Positions 24,592 to 34,488 of a stretch of 64,000 nucleotides of DNA are shown piece by piece. A program made the translations under genes and the position numbers. The stretch covers positions 1,550,001 to 1,614,000 of the forward strand of contig JAXLVA010000001.1 in NCBI GenBank assembly GCA_046329235.1, in the 5' to 3' direction. The stretch comes from JALONH01 sp046329235 (GTDB lineage Bacteria; Bacteroidota; Bacteroidia; Cytophagales; Cytophagaceae). Below the pieces are notes generated by a model. It did not search any database. It was not told where the DNA came from and saw nothing but the letters and a program-made list of their open reading frames with translations. Position 1 is the stretch's first letter, and each line of letters opens with the position of its first letter.

Positions 24592-27500
24592 ATGAAGAAC
24601 AGACTCACGTGGAGTTTATGGCTGTTAATGATGTTGTTATTTGTCGGAAAGTCGGCAATAGCACAGATTAACACTCCTGTCGGTGCGGTGGTACCGTTTG
24701 GAGCAAACCCTAGTTATCAATATGGTATAATGCCAAGTGCGGCAGTATTACCTACAGGAGGTACCTATGGTAAGTCACAAGATGCGGCAAATGCCTACAA
24801 TGAATGGAAAGCGAATTATATCGTTGCCTGTGGTGCAAACTACCGTGTAAAATTTGATGATCCATCCAGAACCGTATCTGAAGGTATAGCCTATGGTATG
24901 TTATTATCTGCATATGCAGCTGATAAAGCCTTATTTGATGGATTATGGGCTTATTACAAAGCCAATTCCAACGGCAGAGGAATTATGAACTGGCGTATTG
25001 ATGGTTGTTCCGGTGTCAGTGGTTCTAATGGTGCAACGGATGCAGAATTAGATGCAGCCTATGCCTTATTAATTGCAGAAAACCAATGGCCAACATTAAA
25101 CTCTCCATATGATTATAATGCTGAAGCTAATACTTTAATAGATAGAATTAAGCAATACGAAATCCACCCATCTACTTTCCAAACAATCAATGGTGACGGT
25201 TGGGGCTTTTCTGATAACTGTAGAAACCCAAGTTATCAATCACCTGCTTATTATAGATTCTTTGCTACTCAACGTCCTGCAGATGCAGGAACGTGGAACA
25301 GCGCAATTTCCGCTTCTTATAGCTTATTAGGTGCAAATGCACATGCTACTACCGGTTTAGTTTCTGACTGGAGTAATCAAAACGGTGTACGTAACACATG
25401 TAATGGTTCACCTATCGGGTTACCAACCGATGGTTATGGTTATGATGCATGTCGTAACCCTTGGAGAATGGCTCAAGAAGTAATTTGGCATAACAATGCC
25501 ACTGCTCAAGGTTATTGTAATAAAATGGCTGCTTATGTTACTTCAAGAGGTGCTACCAACGTAAGAGGTCCTTTATACCAAGACGGTTCTCTTTATAGTG
25601 GAAATCAACATAATGCTACATTCGTGTCTACATTTGCCATGGCTATCATGGGGTCTAGTGCATCGAATCAAACGATCATGGATCAAATGTATACTAGAAC
25701 GGTAGCAGTGAAAGACCAAATTCAAAACGTTACTTTATCTGGTTATTTTGGTAACACACTTCGTTGTCTTTCATTATTCATGATGACCGGTAACTTCTGG
25801 AAACCAGGTACAACTTCTCAACAGGATATTAATGTAAAGGTAGCAACTACTGATATACCTACTGGTACAACATATGACTTCCAAAATGTAATCCAAACAG
25901 GAAATAAAGTAGTAACCTTCACTATTGAAAACAAAGGTTTCAATACATTAAACTTAACTGGAACTCCTAAAGTAGCTATTTCAGGTACTAATGCAGCCTT
26001 ATTTACTATTAACCAAACTTCTGTTGGTGCTTCATTAGCTGGAAATACTTCTACTACTTTTACTGTTACGTTTGCTCCAGGTTCAACTGGTTTAAAAACT
26101 GCTGTAATCTCAATAGCATCCAACGACCCAAATGAAAACCCATACACAATCAATTTGATAGGTACAGGTACGGTAAATGCTACAGCACCTAAACTTGAAA
26201 TATATTATAACAATGTTCTTATTTCAAATAACGGTTCTGTCAATATAGGAACAATTGCAGCTGCCTCTAATCAGACAGTACCATTAGTTATTAAAAATAC
26301 AGGTGATGGCCCATTAAATATTGCGTCTATACCTGTTTCTGGTACAGGTTATTCAACAGTAGCTCCTTTACCTCCATTTACTCCATCTCCAATTGGAGTA
26401 GGAGTAACTGATACATTATGGGTTAGAGCCAATTCAGCAACAGCTACAACTCTAACTGGTTTTGTGACGATAAATTCTGATGATGCCACTAACGCAGCTT
26501 ACAAAGTCAATTTTACGACCTCTGTCGTGGCTTGTGGTACTGCAATAACTACAAACAAAGTATACCAAGATTTTGATGGTAACTATGCCAATACAACTTT
26601 AGATTACACCAATCCTGCGTGGACTGAATTGGTTAGAAATCCATTTGAATCGGCTGTCAATTCAAGTTACAATGTAGCTAGACATATACGACCTGTATCA
26701 GGTACTTACAATGGCGTTCGTTACACAACTTGTGGGACTAGTACCGTAAATATCACAGCTACCGATTATATCATTAGTATGTTGGTGTATTCACCAGTAG
26801 CAGGTACTCCTGTTCAAATGAACTTGAAAACTGTAACTGATGTAGCCAATACAACAACGTATCCTTCTAGATCAAGTGTAACTGTTTCCACTACTAAAAC
26901 TAATCAATGGGAAAGAATATATTTTAATCATACTTCTGCGATAGGCGCAACAGGTATAAAGTATATCGAAGTATTCTTGGATCCAGATGCAACTAAAGGT
27001 GCTCGTACTTACTATGTTGATGATATTCGACTTGACGTAGCTCCTTGTTTAGCTGACATTCCAACAAGTGGAATATTAAATGACTTTGATGATCATAGAA
27101 ACATTAGTCTAGCTTTCGGTGTAAATACTACAGATGGTAGTTCCTACGATGACGTATTTGCCAATCCAAGCGCAACAGGAATAAATACAAGTGCTACAGT
27201 TGCTAAGTATGTCCGAAATGATGTTAATCCATATGATTTAATGCGTTACGCTATATGTGGTAATAATTTAGATTTATCAGCAGGTAAAACAATCATTGCT
27301 ATTGACTTTTACTCTACCAAAGCTGGTGTACCAATTGAATTGTCATTAAAAACCGGTACAGCGGGTAACCCTTCAGCCGTTGGAAGCACTCAAGCTAAAA
27401 CAACTAGAGTTAATGCTTGGGAAACCTTGTATTTTGACTTTACCGCTTATCAAGGTAACACTACCGTTAAAGCAATCGATATCTTTGTAGATCCCAACAT

Positions 27501-30500
27501 GACGAATGTTGCAAGTGCTGCTGCAAGAGTTTACTATTTTGACAATATCCGTTATGTATCTGTATTACCATGTGTATCTCAGATATTAACTTCCGGAATC
27601 TTAAATGATTTTGACAACAACAGAAATTTAAATTTAGCCTATAATCCGGCTGGTTCATTTAATGACTTCGCTGTCAACCCTGTTACAACAGGAATCAACA
27701 CTAGCGCTACTGTATTCAATTACGTACGACCAGCGGCTACAGCGGGTGTGGTTAGCTTTAAATCTTGTGGATCATTTATTTCTTTAACTCCTGGCAAGTC
27801 TGTAATTTCAGCTCAAGTATTATCTAACAATGCCAATGCTGAATATATAGTTTCATTAAAAAAATTAGATGGAACTACAGAACTAGCTCAAGCTTATGCT
27901 ATCGGTGGTGCAGCCAACGTATGGACAGAATTAAATTTTGACTTCTCACAATATATTGGTTCAGAAGAAGCTGTTTACTTAGAAATTATTCCTGATCCAA
28001 ATTCTGCCTTTACAACAACTGTTGCTCAACGTACTTATAACATTGATAATATTCGCTATAGCACCAAACCTGAAATCAATGTTAAAAATGGTTCTACTAA
28101 CGTGTTAAACGGTAGTACCCTAATATTCGCACCAGCGGTGATTATAGGCGACAGCATAGTTATTCCTTTAAACATTGTTAACAATGGTGGTGGTGATTTA
28201 TTACTTAATGGTACACCTACATTTAATATTACAGGAGTTGATGCAACAAGTTACTATGTTATTAAATCTCCTTCGTTCAATAGTACAGTAACTCCAGGAA
28301 GTACTACAGGATTCTCCGTAGTATTTAAACCAGTAAGTGGTGGAGCAAAACTGGCAGCTATTGAGATTGCTAATAATGATTCGGATGAAAACCCTTATTA
28401 TATAAATTTATCAGGAACGGGCTTAGCTCCAGAGATAAATGTAAAACAAGGAACAACGAATATTTTAAATACTACAGGAACCTATAGTTTCGGTTCAGTA
28501 AACGTAGGTTCTACATCCAGTTCAATTCTATTTACAATTGAAAATTTAGGAACAGGTATATTAAATTTAACGGGTACTCCAATTGTTGCAATTTCAGGAG
28601 CAAATGCTGCTGATTTCACCATCACTCAACCTCTAGCTTCTACGGTTGCTGCAGCAGGAAATACCACGTATACTATTTCATTTACCCCTTCTGCAACAGG
28701 ATTAAGAAGTGCTACTATCTCTATAGCCAACAATGATTCTGATGAAAATCCTTATACTTTCACTATTAGTGGTACAGGTACAACACCGGATATTAATATT
28801 CGTGTGGCAACTACTAACTACTTGACTGCAAGTACATATGATTTTGGAACATTTAATGTAGGAAGTACTGTTACACCGGTAACCTTCACATTAGAGAACA
28901 TTGGTACTGGTTTATTAAGTTTAACAGGTACACCAAATAGAATTACGTTATCGGGTACTGATGCTGCTAGCTTCACTTTAGTTCAAACAGCTGTTACGGC
29001 AACTGTTGCTGCGAGTACTAGCGTTACTTATACAGTAGCTTTCAACCCTTCTACCGCAGGTACTAAAACAGCTATTTTAACGATTCCATCTAACGATCCG
29101 GATGAACCTAGTTATGTAATTAACTTAACCGGTATTGCGGTTACTAATCCTGAGATCAACGTAAAACAAGGAACAACTTCTATTCCTTCAACAACAGGTT
29201 CTTACACATTCACTTCAACAACAGTAGGTTCTCCTCTAGCTGCAGTGACCTTTACAATTGAAAACACAGGAAATGGTGTATTGAATTTAACAGGTACACC
29301 TGTTGTAGCTATCAGTGGAACTAATGCTACTGACTTTGTTATCGTACAACCTACAGGAACTTCTGTAGCAGCTGCGGGAACATTAACATATACTATCCAA
29401 TTCAATCCGGCTACCCCTGGTGCGAAAACGGCTACTATTTCAATAGCAAGTAATGATAGTGACGAAAACCCTTATACATTCACATTGAATGGTACAGCTG
29501 TTGCTGCTGCCGCTCCTGAAATAAATGTAAAAGTTGGTATTACATCTATAGCAAGCGGAACAGGCACATTTACCTTTACTCCGTCTGTAGCTGTTGGTTC
29601 TTCATCAGCGGCCATTCTATTTACAGTAGAAAACACTGGTAATGCAGCATTGAATTTAACGGGGACACCTAAAATTCAAATTACAGGGACTGAATTTGTA
29701 GTTAATCAAACAACTACTGCAGCATCAGTACCTGCGGCTTCTACAACTACGTTCACAGTTACATTTACTCCAACATCAGCCGGAGCAAAAACGGCAACTG
29801 TTACTATCTTGAACAATGATAGTGATGAAGGAACATACACTTTCACTTTAAATGCTACAGCAACTGCTAGTCCAGAAATTAACGTTAAACAGGCAACTAC
29901 TAATATTGCTAATAACGGGACATATGCTTTTGCTTCTGCCATTGCAGGTACATCATCAACTCCAGTTACATTTACAATTGAAAACATTGGAAATGCTAAC
30001 TTAACTGTAGGTACAATTACTTTGGCTGGTACAGATGCAGCAAGCTTCAGTATCACTCAATCTAGTTCGACTACAGTGACTGGGCCTACTGGTACAGCTA
30101 CATTTACTGTAACATTTAGCCCGGCTACAGTTGGTGCTAAAACGGCTACTATTTCTATAGCTAATGATGATAGTGACGAAAGTCCTTATATCATTAACTT
30201 AACAGGTACCGCAACGGCAGTTCCTGCTCCTGAAATGAACTTGAAACAAGGAGTAACTGTAATTGCTTCCGGAACGGGTATGTACAATTTCCCTTCAACT
30301 CCGGCAACAACATCATCTACTCCGGCAACCTTTATTATTGAAAATATTGGTAATGCTAACTTAACAGTTGGTACTGTTTCAATTTCAGGTACTGACGCTG
30401 CTAGTTTCTCCGTAACACAAGCAACTGGAACTACAGTGACCGGTCCTACAGGAACAACTACATTTACTGTAACATTTAGCCCAACTACTGTTGGTTCTAA

Positions 30501-33500
30501 AACGGCTACAATTTCGATTGTGAACAATGATAGTGATGAGAACCCTTACACATTTACTGTAACAGGTACAGCTACAGCTGCTCCTGCTCCAGAAATCAAT
30601 GTAAGACAAAACACCACTAACTTATTAAGTGGTACTGGAAGTTATGCTTTCACGCCTTCTGTAGCGGTTGGTTCTTCTTCTCCAACGGTAACCTTTACCA
30701 TTGACAACTTAGGTACGGCTGCATTAAACTTGACAGGTACTCCTAAAGTTCAAGTAACAGGTACAGATTTCGTGGTTAACTCAACCACAACTGCAGCATC
30801 TGTTGGTGCAAGTTTAACAACTACATTTACCATTACATTTACTCCTACATCTGCAGGAGCAAAATCGGCTACGGTTTCTATCGCGAATAATGATAGCGAT
30901 GAAAACCCATATACGTTTACTGTTACTGGTACAGCAACGGCTAATCCGGAAATCAATGTTAAACAAGGAACTTCTTCTATCTTAACTACTGGAACATATG
31001 CATTTGCTTCTGTATTAACGGGAAGTTCTTCTGCACCTATCACTTTCACTATTGAAAACTTAGGAAATGCAGACTTAACAGTAGGAACTATATCCTTAAC
31101 CGGAACAGACGCTGCTAGCTTCTCAGTAACACAAGCTGCAGGAACAACAGTTACAGGTCCTACAGGAACTACTACTTTCACAGTTACATTTAGTCCAACT
31201 ACTGTTGGTTCTAAAACGGCTGCTGTTTCTATAGTAAATAATGACAGTGATGAAAATCCATATGTAATTAACTTAACAGGAACTGCAACTGCGGCTCCTG
31301 CTCCAGAAGTTAATTTAAAACAAGCGGCTACTGTAATTGCTTCCGGAACTGGAGCATTTACATTCCCTTCTACTCCTGCTACAACTTCATCTGCTGCAGT
31401 AACATTCACAATAGAAAACTTAGGTTCTGCTGCATTAACAGTTGGAACAATTAGTTCATCTAGTCCTGATTTCACTGTTACACAAGCAGGAAGTACATCC
31501 ATTACAGGTCCAACAGGAACCACTACATTTACTGTAACCTTTAATCCAACCACAATTGGTGCTAAAACTGGAACCATCTCTATAGTAAACAATGATAGTG
31601 ATGAGAATCCATACACGTTTACCGTAAATGGTACAGCTACTGCTGCTCCATCTTCAGAAATTAATATCAAACAAGGTATTAACAATATTGCAAGTGGAAC
31701 AGGCAATCAGATTTTCCCATCTGTAGTAGCAGGTACATCCGGAACACCATTAACATTCACTATTGAAAACACTGGTGCGGCAGCATTAACTGTAGGGGCT
31801 ATATCCTTGTCAGGAACTGATGCTTCTAGTTTCACTGTTACACAAGCAGTAACAACAACGGTAGCAGCCGGTTCAACTACAACCTTTACTATAGCATTCA
31901 ACCCTGCAACTGCCGGATTGAAAAATGCAACAGTATCGATTGTGAATAGTGATTCAGATGAGAACCCTTATACATTCACTCTTACAGGAACGGCTACAGC
32001 TGCTCCTGCTCCAGAGATTAATGTGAAGCAAGTTTCAACATCCATTGTAAGTGGTGGTACATTTGACTTCGGTTCTAGTGATATCGGTGTAGGTAATACA
32101 TTAACCTTTACCATCGAAAACATTGGTTCTGCAGCATTAACTATTGGTACTATAAGTTCAAGTAGTCCTGAGTTCACTGTAACTCAAGCAACCTCTACTA
32201 GTATCAATGGCCCATCCGGAACTGCAACATTCACTATTACGTTCACCCCTACTTCAGCAGGTGCGAAATCAACTTCAATTAGTATTGTGAATAATGATTC
32301 GGACGAAAATCCTTATACGTTCACTGTTACAGGAACTGGAGCGGCTTCTCCTGAAATCAACGTTAAACAAGGAACTACGAATATTGCAACCGGAACAGGT
32401 ACTTATTCCTTCACTTCGGTGCCGGCTACTACTTCTTCTGCACCTATCACTTTCACTATCGAAAACTTAGGTACTGCTGATTTAACAGTTGGGGCAATAT
32501 CCTCTTCTAGTTCTGATTTCACGGTAACTCAAGCTACAAGCACAACTGTTGCTGGTGGTATATCAACTACATTCACCGTGACATTTACCCCTGCAACAGT
32601 AGGTAGTAAAACAGGAACGATTTCAATCGTTAACAATGATGGTAATGAAAACCCTTATACATTTACAGTGAATGGTACAGCTACTGCTGCTGCTGCTCCT
32701 GAAATCAATGTTGCTCAAGGGTCAACTAATTTACCTTCCGGTTCCGGTAACTACAGTTTTGGAACACAACAACAAGGTGTTGCATCCGCTGCGGTTACAT
32801 TCACAGTACAAAACACAGGAACTGCTGATTTAACTATCGGTACAATTACTAAAGGCGGTGCAAATCCTGGAGATTTCACTATTACTCAAGTAACAAGTTC
32901 TACTGTTATTGGAAGTTCTTCTACTACTTTCACTGTAGTGTTTACTCCAAGTGCTAGTGGTTCTAGATCAGCAAGTATTTCTATCCCTAATAATGATAGT
33001 GATGAAAACCCTTATACATTTATCGTAAGTGGTTCCGGTTCTGCGGTTCCGGTTGCGGAAATCAATGTAAAACAAGGTACTACTAATGTATTAAGCGGTA
33101 GTGGAACATACGGATTTGGAACAAGAACCATCGGTACTTCTTCTGCAGCTGTGAGCTTCACAATTGAAAATACAGGTAATGCTGATTTAACAGTTGGAAC
33201 TATCTCTTTAGGCGGTTTACACCCTGGTGATTTCTCCGTAACTCAAGCTACATCTGCAACTGTTACAGGTGGTACAACTACTACATTTACAGTTACATTT
33301 ACTCCTACTGTTTCAGGTGCAAGAAGTGCTGTAGTTTCAATTTCAAATAATGATGGTGATGAAAATCCATACACATTTACATTAACAGGATCAGGTACAA
33401 CTAATACAACACCTCCTATTAGTGTTTCTCAAAATGGTACTACTATAAATAGTGGATCAACATTTAACTTTGGGACACAACAACAAAACGTTCCATCGTC

Positions 33501-34023
33501 ATCAATGGAATTCACCATTACCAACACGAGTGCAAGTGCGATCACTTTAGGTTCTATCGTTGTAAGTGGAGCTAACTTCTCTGACTTCGTAGTTTCTCAA
33601 CCAAGTAGCTCTACAATTGCTGCCGGTGGAACTGCAACCTTTACAATTACATTTACACCATCCGCATTAGGTGCTCGCAATGCTAACGTTTCTATAGGTA
33701 CTCCTGGTGGTCCTTACTTGTTCTTGTTAACAGGTACAGGTTCAACTTCTACCGGAACTACTGTAGCATTATCGAATGGATCTATCGATGTATTCCCTAA
33801 CCCATCTGTAGCAGATGTTAATTTAGAATTCAACATTCAGTTATCTGAAGTTAAGTTCAAAGTTTACGATGCAGTAGGTCAACAAGTAATGAACGAAGTT
33901 GGTGCTAATTATTCAGCAGGTAGCATTGCTACATTAAACTTCGCTAACTTACCTGAGGGTGTTTACTTCGTTGAGATTGATGCCTTAGAAGGTAAAGCAA
34001 TCAAACGAGTAGTGAAACAGTAA
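24592..34023 (+). CDS. giant secreted GH8 glycosidase with choice-of-anchor-D repeats and T9SS sorting domain
   Basis: A 3143-residue secreted protein. The signal peptide (1-25) ends at AIAQ. A glycoside hydrolase family 8 domain (about 28-400) carries the general-acid Glu97 in TVSEGIAYGM and D150/D154 in ATDAELDAAY, with WGFSDNCRNPSYQSPAYYRF; GH8 enzymes cut xylan, chitosan, cellulose or beta-glucan. Two choice-of-anchor-D modules follow (about 413-640), then three related jelly-roll-like modules of about 170 residues (648-1160) containing NDFD and YYVDDIR, which look carbohydrate-binding. Then come sixteen tandem anchor-D (HYDIN/ASPM-like) modules (about 1162-3054) and a T9SS type A domain from DVFPNPSVAD to VVKQ. 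It has its own promoter and terminator. Polymer specificity is unknown. Confidence 0.9.
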   Translation: MKNRLTWSLWLLMMLLFVGKSAIAQINTPVGAVVPFGANPSYQYGIMPSAAVLPTGGTYGKSQDAANAYNEWKANYIVACGANYRVKFDDPSRTVSEGIAYGMLLSAYAADKALFDGLWAYYKANSNGRGIMNWRIDGCSGVSGSNGATDAELDAAYALLIAENQWPTLNSPYDYNAEANTLIDRIKQYEIHPSTFQTINGDGWGFSDNCRNPSYQSPAYYRFFATQRPADAGTWNSAISASYSLLGANAHATTGLVSDWSNQNGVRNTCNGSPIGLPTDGYGYDACRNPWRMAQEVIWHNNATAQGYCNKMAAYVTSRGATNVRGPLYQDGSLYSGNQHNATFVSTFAMAIMGSSASNQTIMDQMYTRTVAVKDQIQNVTLSGYFGNTLRCLSLFMMTGNFWKPGTTSQQDINVKVATTDIPTGTTYDFQNVIQTGNKVVTFTIENKGFNTLNLTGTPKVAISGTNAALFTINQTSVGASLAGNTSTTFTVTFAPGSTGLKTAVISIASNDPNENPYTINLIGTGTVNATAPKLEIYYNNVLISNNGSVNIGTIAAASNQTVPLVIKNTGDGPLNIASIPVSGTGYSTVAPLPPFTPSPIGVGVTDTLWVRANSATATTLTGFVTINSDDATNAAYKVNFTTSVVACGTAITTNKVYQDFDGNYANTTLDYTNPAWTELVRNPFESAVNSSYNVARHIRPVSGTYNGVRYTTCGTSTVNITATDYIISMLVYSPVAGTPVQMNLKTVTDVANTTTYPSRSSVTVSTTKTNQWERIYFNHTSAIGATGIKYIEVFLDPDATKGARTYYVDDIRLDVAPCLADIPTSGILNDFDDHRNISLAFGVNTTDGSSYDDVFANPSATGINTSATVAKYVRNDVNPYDLMRYAICGNNLDLSAGKTIIAIDFYSTKAGVPIELSLKTGTAGNPSAVGSTQAKTTRVNAWETLYFDFTAYQGNTTVKAIDIFVDPNMTNVASAAARVYYFDNIRYVSVLPCVSQILTSGILNDFDNNRNLNLAYNPAGSFNDFAVNPVTTGINTSATVFNYVRPAATAGVVSFKSCGSFISLTPGKSVISAQVLSNNANAEYIVSLKKLDGTTELAQAYAIGGAANVWTELNFDFSQYIGSEEAVYLEIIPDPNSAFTTTVAQRTYNIDNIRYSTKPEINVKNGSTNVLNGSTLIFAPAVIIGDSIVIPLNIVNNGGGDLLLNGTPTFNITGVDATSYYVIKSPSFNSTVTPGSTTGFSVVFKPVSGGAKLAAIEIANNDSDENPYYINLSGTGLAPEINVKQGTTNILNTTGTYSFGSVNVGSTSSSILFTIENLGTGILNLTGTPIVAISGANAADFTITQPLASTVAAAGNTTYTISFTPSATGLRSATISIANNDSDENPYTFTISGTGTTPDINIRVATTNYLTASTYDFGTFNVGSTVTPVTFTLENIGTGLLSLTGTPNRITLSGTDAASFTLVQTAVTATVAASTSVTYTVAFNPSTAGTKTAILTIPSNDPDEPSYVINLTGIAVTNPEINVKQGTTSIPSTTGSYTFTSTTVGSPLAAVTFTIENTGNGVLNLTGTPVVAISGTNATDFVIVQPTGTSVAAAGTLTYTIQFNPATPGAKTATISIASNDSDENPYTFTLNGTAVAAAAPEINVKVGITSIASGTGTFTFTPSVAVGSSSAAILFTVENTGNAALNLTGTPKIQITGTEFVVNQTTTAASVPAASTTTFTVTFTPTSAGAKTATVTILNNDSDEGTYTFTLNATATASPEINVKQATTNIANNGTYAFASAIAGTSSTPVTFTIENIGNANLTVGTITLAGTDAASFSITQSSSTTVTGPTGTATFTVTFSPATVGAKTATISIANDDSDESPYIINLTGTATAVPAPEMNLKQGVTVIASGTGMYNFPSTPATTSSTPATFIIENIGNANLTVGTVSISGTDAASFSVTQATGTTVTGPTGTTTFTVTFSPTTVGSKTATISIVNNDSDENPYTFTVTGTATAAPAPEINVRQNTTNLLSGTGSYAFTPSVAVGSSSPTVTFTIDNLGTAALNLTGTPKVQVTGTDFVVNSTTTAASVGASLTTTFTITFTPTSAGAKSATVSIANNDSDENPYTFTVTGTATANPEINVKQGTSSILTTGTYAFASVLTGSSSAPITFTIENLGNADLTVGTISLTGTDAASFSVTQAAGTTVTGPTGTTTFTVTFSPTTVGSKTAAVSIVNNDSDENPYVINLTGTATAAPAPEVNLKQAATVIASGTGAFTFPSTPATTSSAAVTFTIENLGSAALTVGTISSSSPDFTVTQAGSTSITGPTGTTTFTVTFNPTTIGAKTGTISIVNNDSDENPYTFTVNGTATAAPSSEINIKQGINNIASGTGNQIFPSVVAGTSGTPLTFTIENTGAAALTVGAISLSGTDASSFTVTQAVTTTVAAGSTTTFTIAFNPATAGLKNATVSIVNSDSDENPYTFTLTGTATAAPAPEINVKQVSTSIVSGGTFDFGSSDIGVGNTLTFTIENIGSAALTIGTISSSSPEFTVTQATSTSINGPSGTATFTITFTPTSAGAKSTSISIVNNDSDENPYTFTVTGTGAASPEINVKQGTTNIATGTGTYSFTSVPATTSSAPITFTIENLGTADLTVGAISSSSSDFTVTQATSTTVAGGISTTFTVTFTPATVGSKTGTISIVNNDGNENPYTFTVNGTATAAAAPEINVAQGSTNLPSGSGNYSFGTQQQGVASAAVTFTVQNTGTADLTIGTITKGGANPGDFTITQVTSSTVIGSSSTTFTVVFTPSASGSRSASISIPNNDSDENPYTFIVSGSGSAVPVAEINVKQGTTNVLSGSGTYGFGTRTIGTSSAAVSFTIENTGNADLTVGTISLGGLHPGDFSVTQATSATVTGGTTTTFTVTFTPTVSGARSAVVSISNNDGDENPYTFTLTGSGTTNTTPPISVSQNGTTINSGSTFNFGTQQQNVPSSSMEFTITNTSASAITLGSIVVSGANFSDFVVSQPSSSTIAAGGTATFTITFTPSALGARNANVSIGTPGGPYLFLLTGTGSTSTGTTVALSNGSIDVFPNPSVADVNLEFNIQLSEVKFKVYDAVGQQVMNEVGANYSAGSIATLNFANLPEGVYFVEIDALEGKAIKRVVKQ
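28072..33750 (+). repeat. tandem array of sixteen ~110-residue coding modules
   Basis: About 5.7 kb of degenerate tandem repeats with a period near 330-350 bases. Each unit starts with PEINVKQGTTNI-like codons, has FTIENxGxxxLTVGTIS and ATFTVTFTP blocks, and ends NNDSDENPYTFTVTGT. Several units are more alike than others (for example the three with FPSTPATTSS), pointing to duplication of blocks of two to three units. Long minus-strand frames across the array are shadows of the repeat codon pattern. Confidence 0.9.
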
Positions 34024-34042
34024 TCACAACTTAAATACAAAC

Positions 34043-34074
34043 AAAAAGCCTCATCCATGGATGAGGCTTTTTTG
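34043..34074 (+). terminator. rho-independent terminator after the GH8 gene
   Basis: AAAAGCCTCATCC and GGATGAGGCTTTT form a 13-bp perfect stem with the 2-base loop AT, followed by a T-run. It starts 20 bases after the stop codon. Confidence 0.9.
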
Positions 34075-34172
34075 TTTTATACCCATAACATAATAATTTC
34101 ATTCGCCGGTATTTTCTGCTTTCATAAAGTTAATGCTGAACAATTCTTCTTTATTAATTTCACTAAAAAGCA

Positions 34173-34215
34173 AAACCCGAGCAAAGAACTGTTTGTCAGT
34201 TTATTACTCGGGTTT
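34173..34215 (-). terminator. terminator downstream of tRNA-Ser
   Basis: AAACCCGAG (34173-34181) pairs perfectly with CTCGGGTTT (34207-34215). On the minus strand it lies five bases beyond the tRNA 3' end, so it should stop tRNA transcription. The minus-strand transcript ends in TTTTGC rather than a pure U-run. Confidence 0.65.
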
Positions 34216-34219
34216 GTTG

Positions 34220-34306
34220 TAGAGAGTGAGGGATTCGAACCCCCGGACCGCTCGCACGGTCAACGGTTTTCAAGACCGCCGCAATCGACCACTCTGCCAA
34301 CTCTCT
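34220..34306 (-). tRNA. tRNA-Ser (anticodon UGA)
   Basis: A class II tRNA of 87 nt. The acceptor stem AGAGAGT/ACTCTCT is perfect, with discriminator A at 34220 (CCA not encoded). The D arm starts TGGCAGAGTGG, the anticodon loop is CTTGAAA with anticodon TGA (complement of 34270-34272), the T loop is TTCGAAT, and a long variable arm (TTGACCGTGCGAGCGGTCC region) marks serine. It reads UCN codons. It lies alone, antisense to a spurious frame carrying SEGFEPPD. Confidence 0.95.
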
Positions 34307-34332
34307 ATCTCTCGATTACCTCGAAAGGATTG

Positions 34333-34340
34333 CAAATATA
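34333..34340 (-). promoter_or_regulatory. TAnnTTTG promoter element of tRNA-Ser
   Basis: On the minus strand TATATTTG (34340 to 34333) lies 26 bases upstream of the tRNA 5' end, the expected place for the -7 element. I find no TTG at the right distance upstream. Confidence 0.5.
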
Positions 34341-34488
34341 GATGTTTTATTCGAATAAACCATTTCTTCTACTATTCATTTTTCTATTAATTATTCAATT
34401 TATCCACACTTGATATTATTGTATTACTATAAGGTGACCTTTTTGTTACTTTTCGTATTAATAATTGTAAAAATCAAAGTATTGAATC

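Noticed and set aside
30750..31706. Long minus-strand frame within the GH8 repeat array
   Set aside because: It is a shadow of repeated Thr/Val/Asn codons on the plus strand, with no start region or independent composition.
34057..34341. Frame on the plus strand with SEGFEPPD
   Set aside because: It reads antisense through the tRNA-Ser; SEGFEPPD is the known false peptide of that tRNA type.
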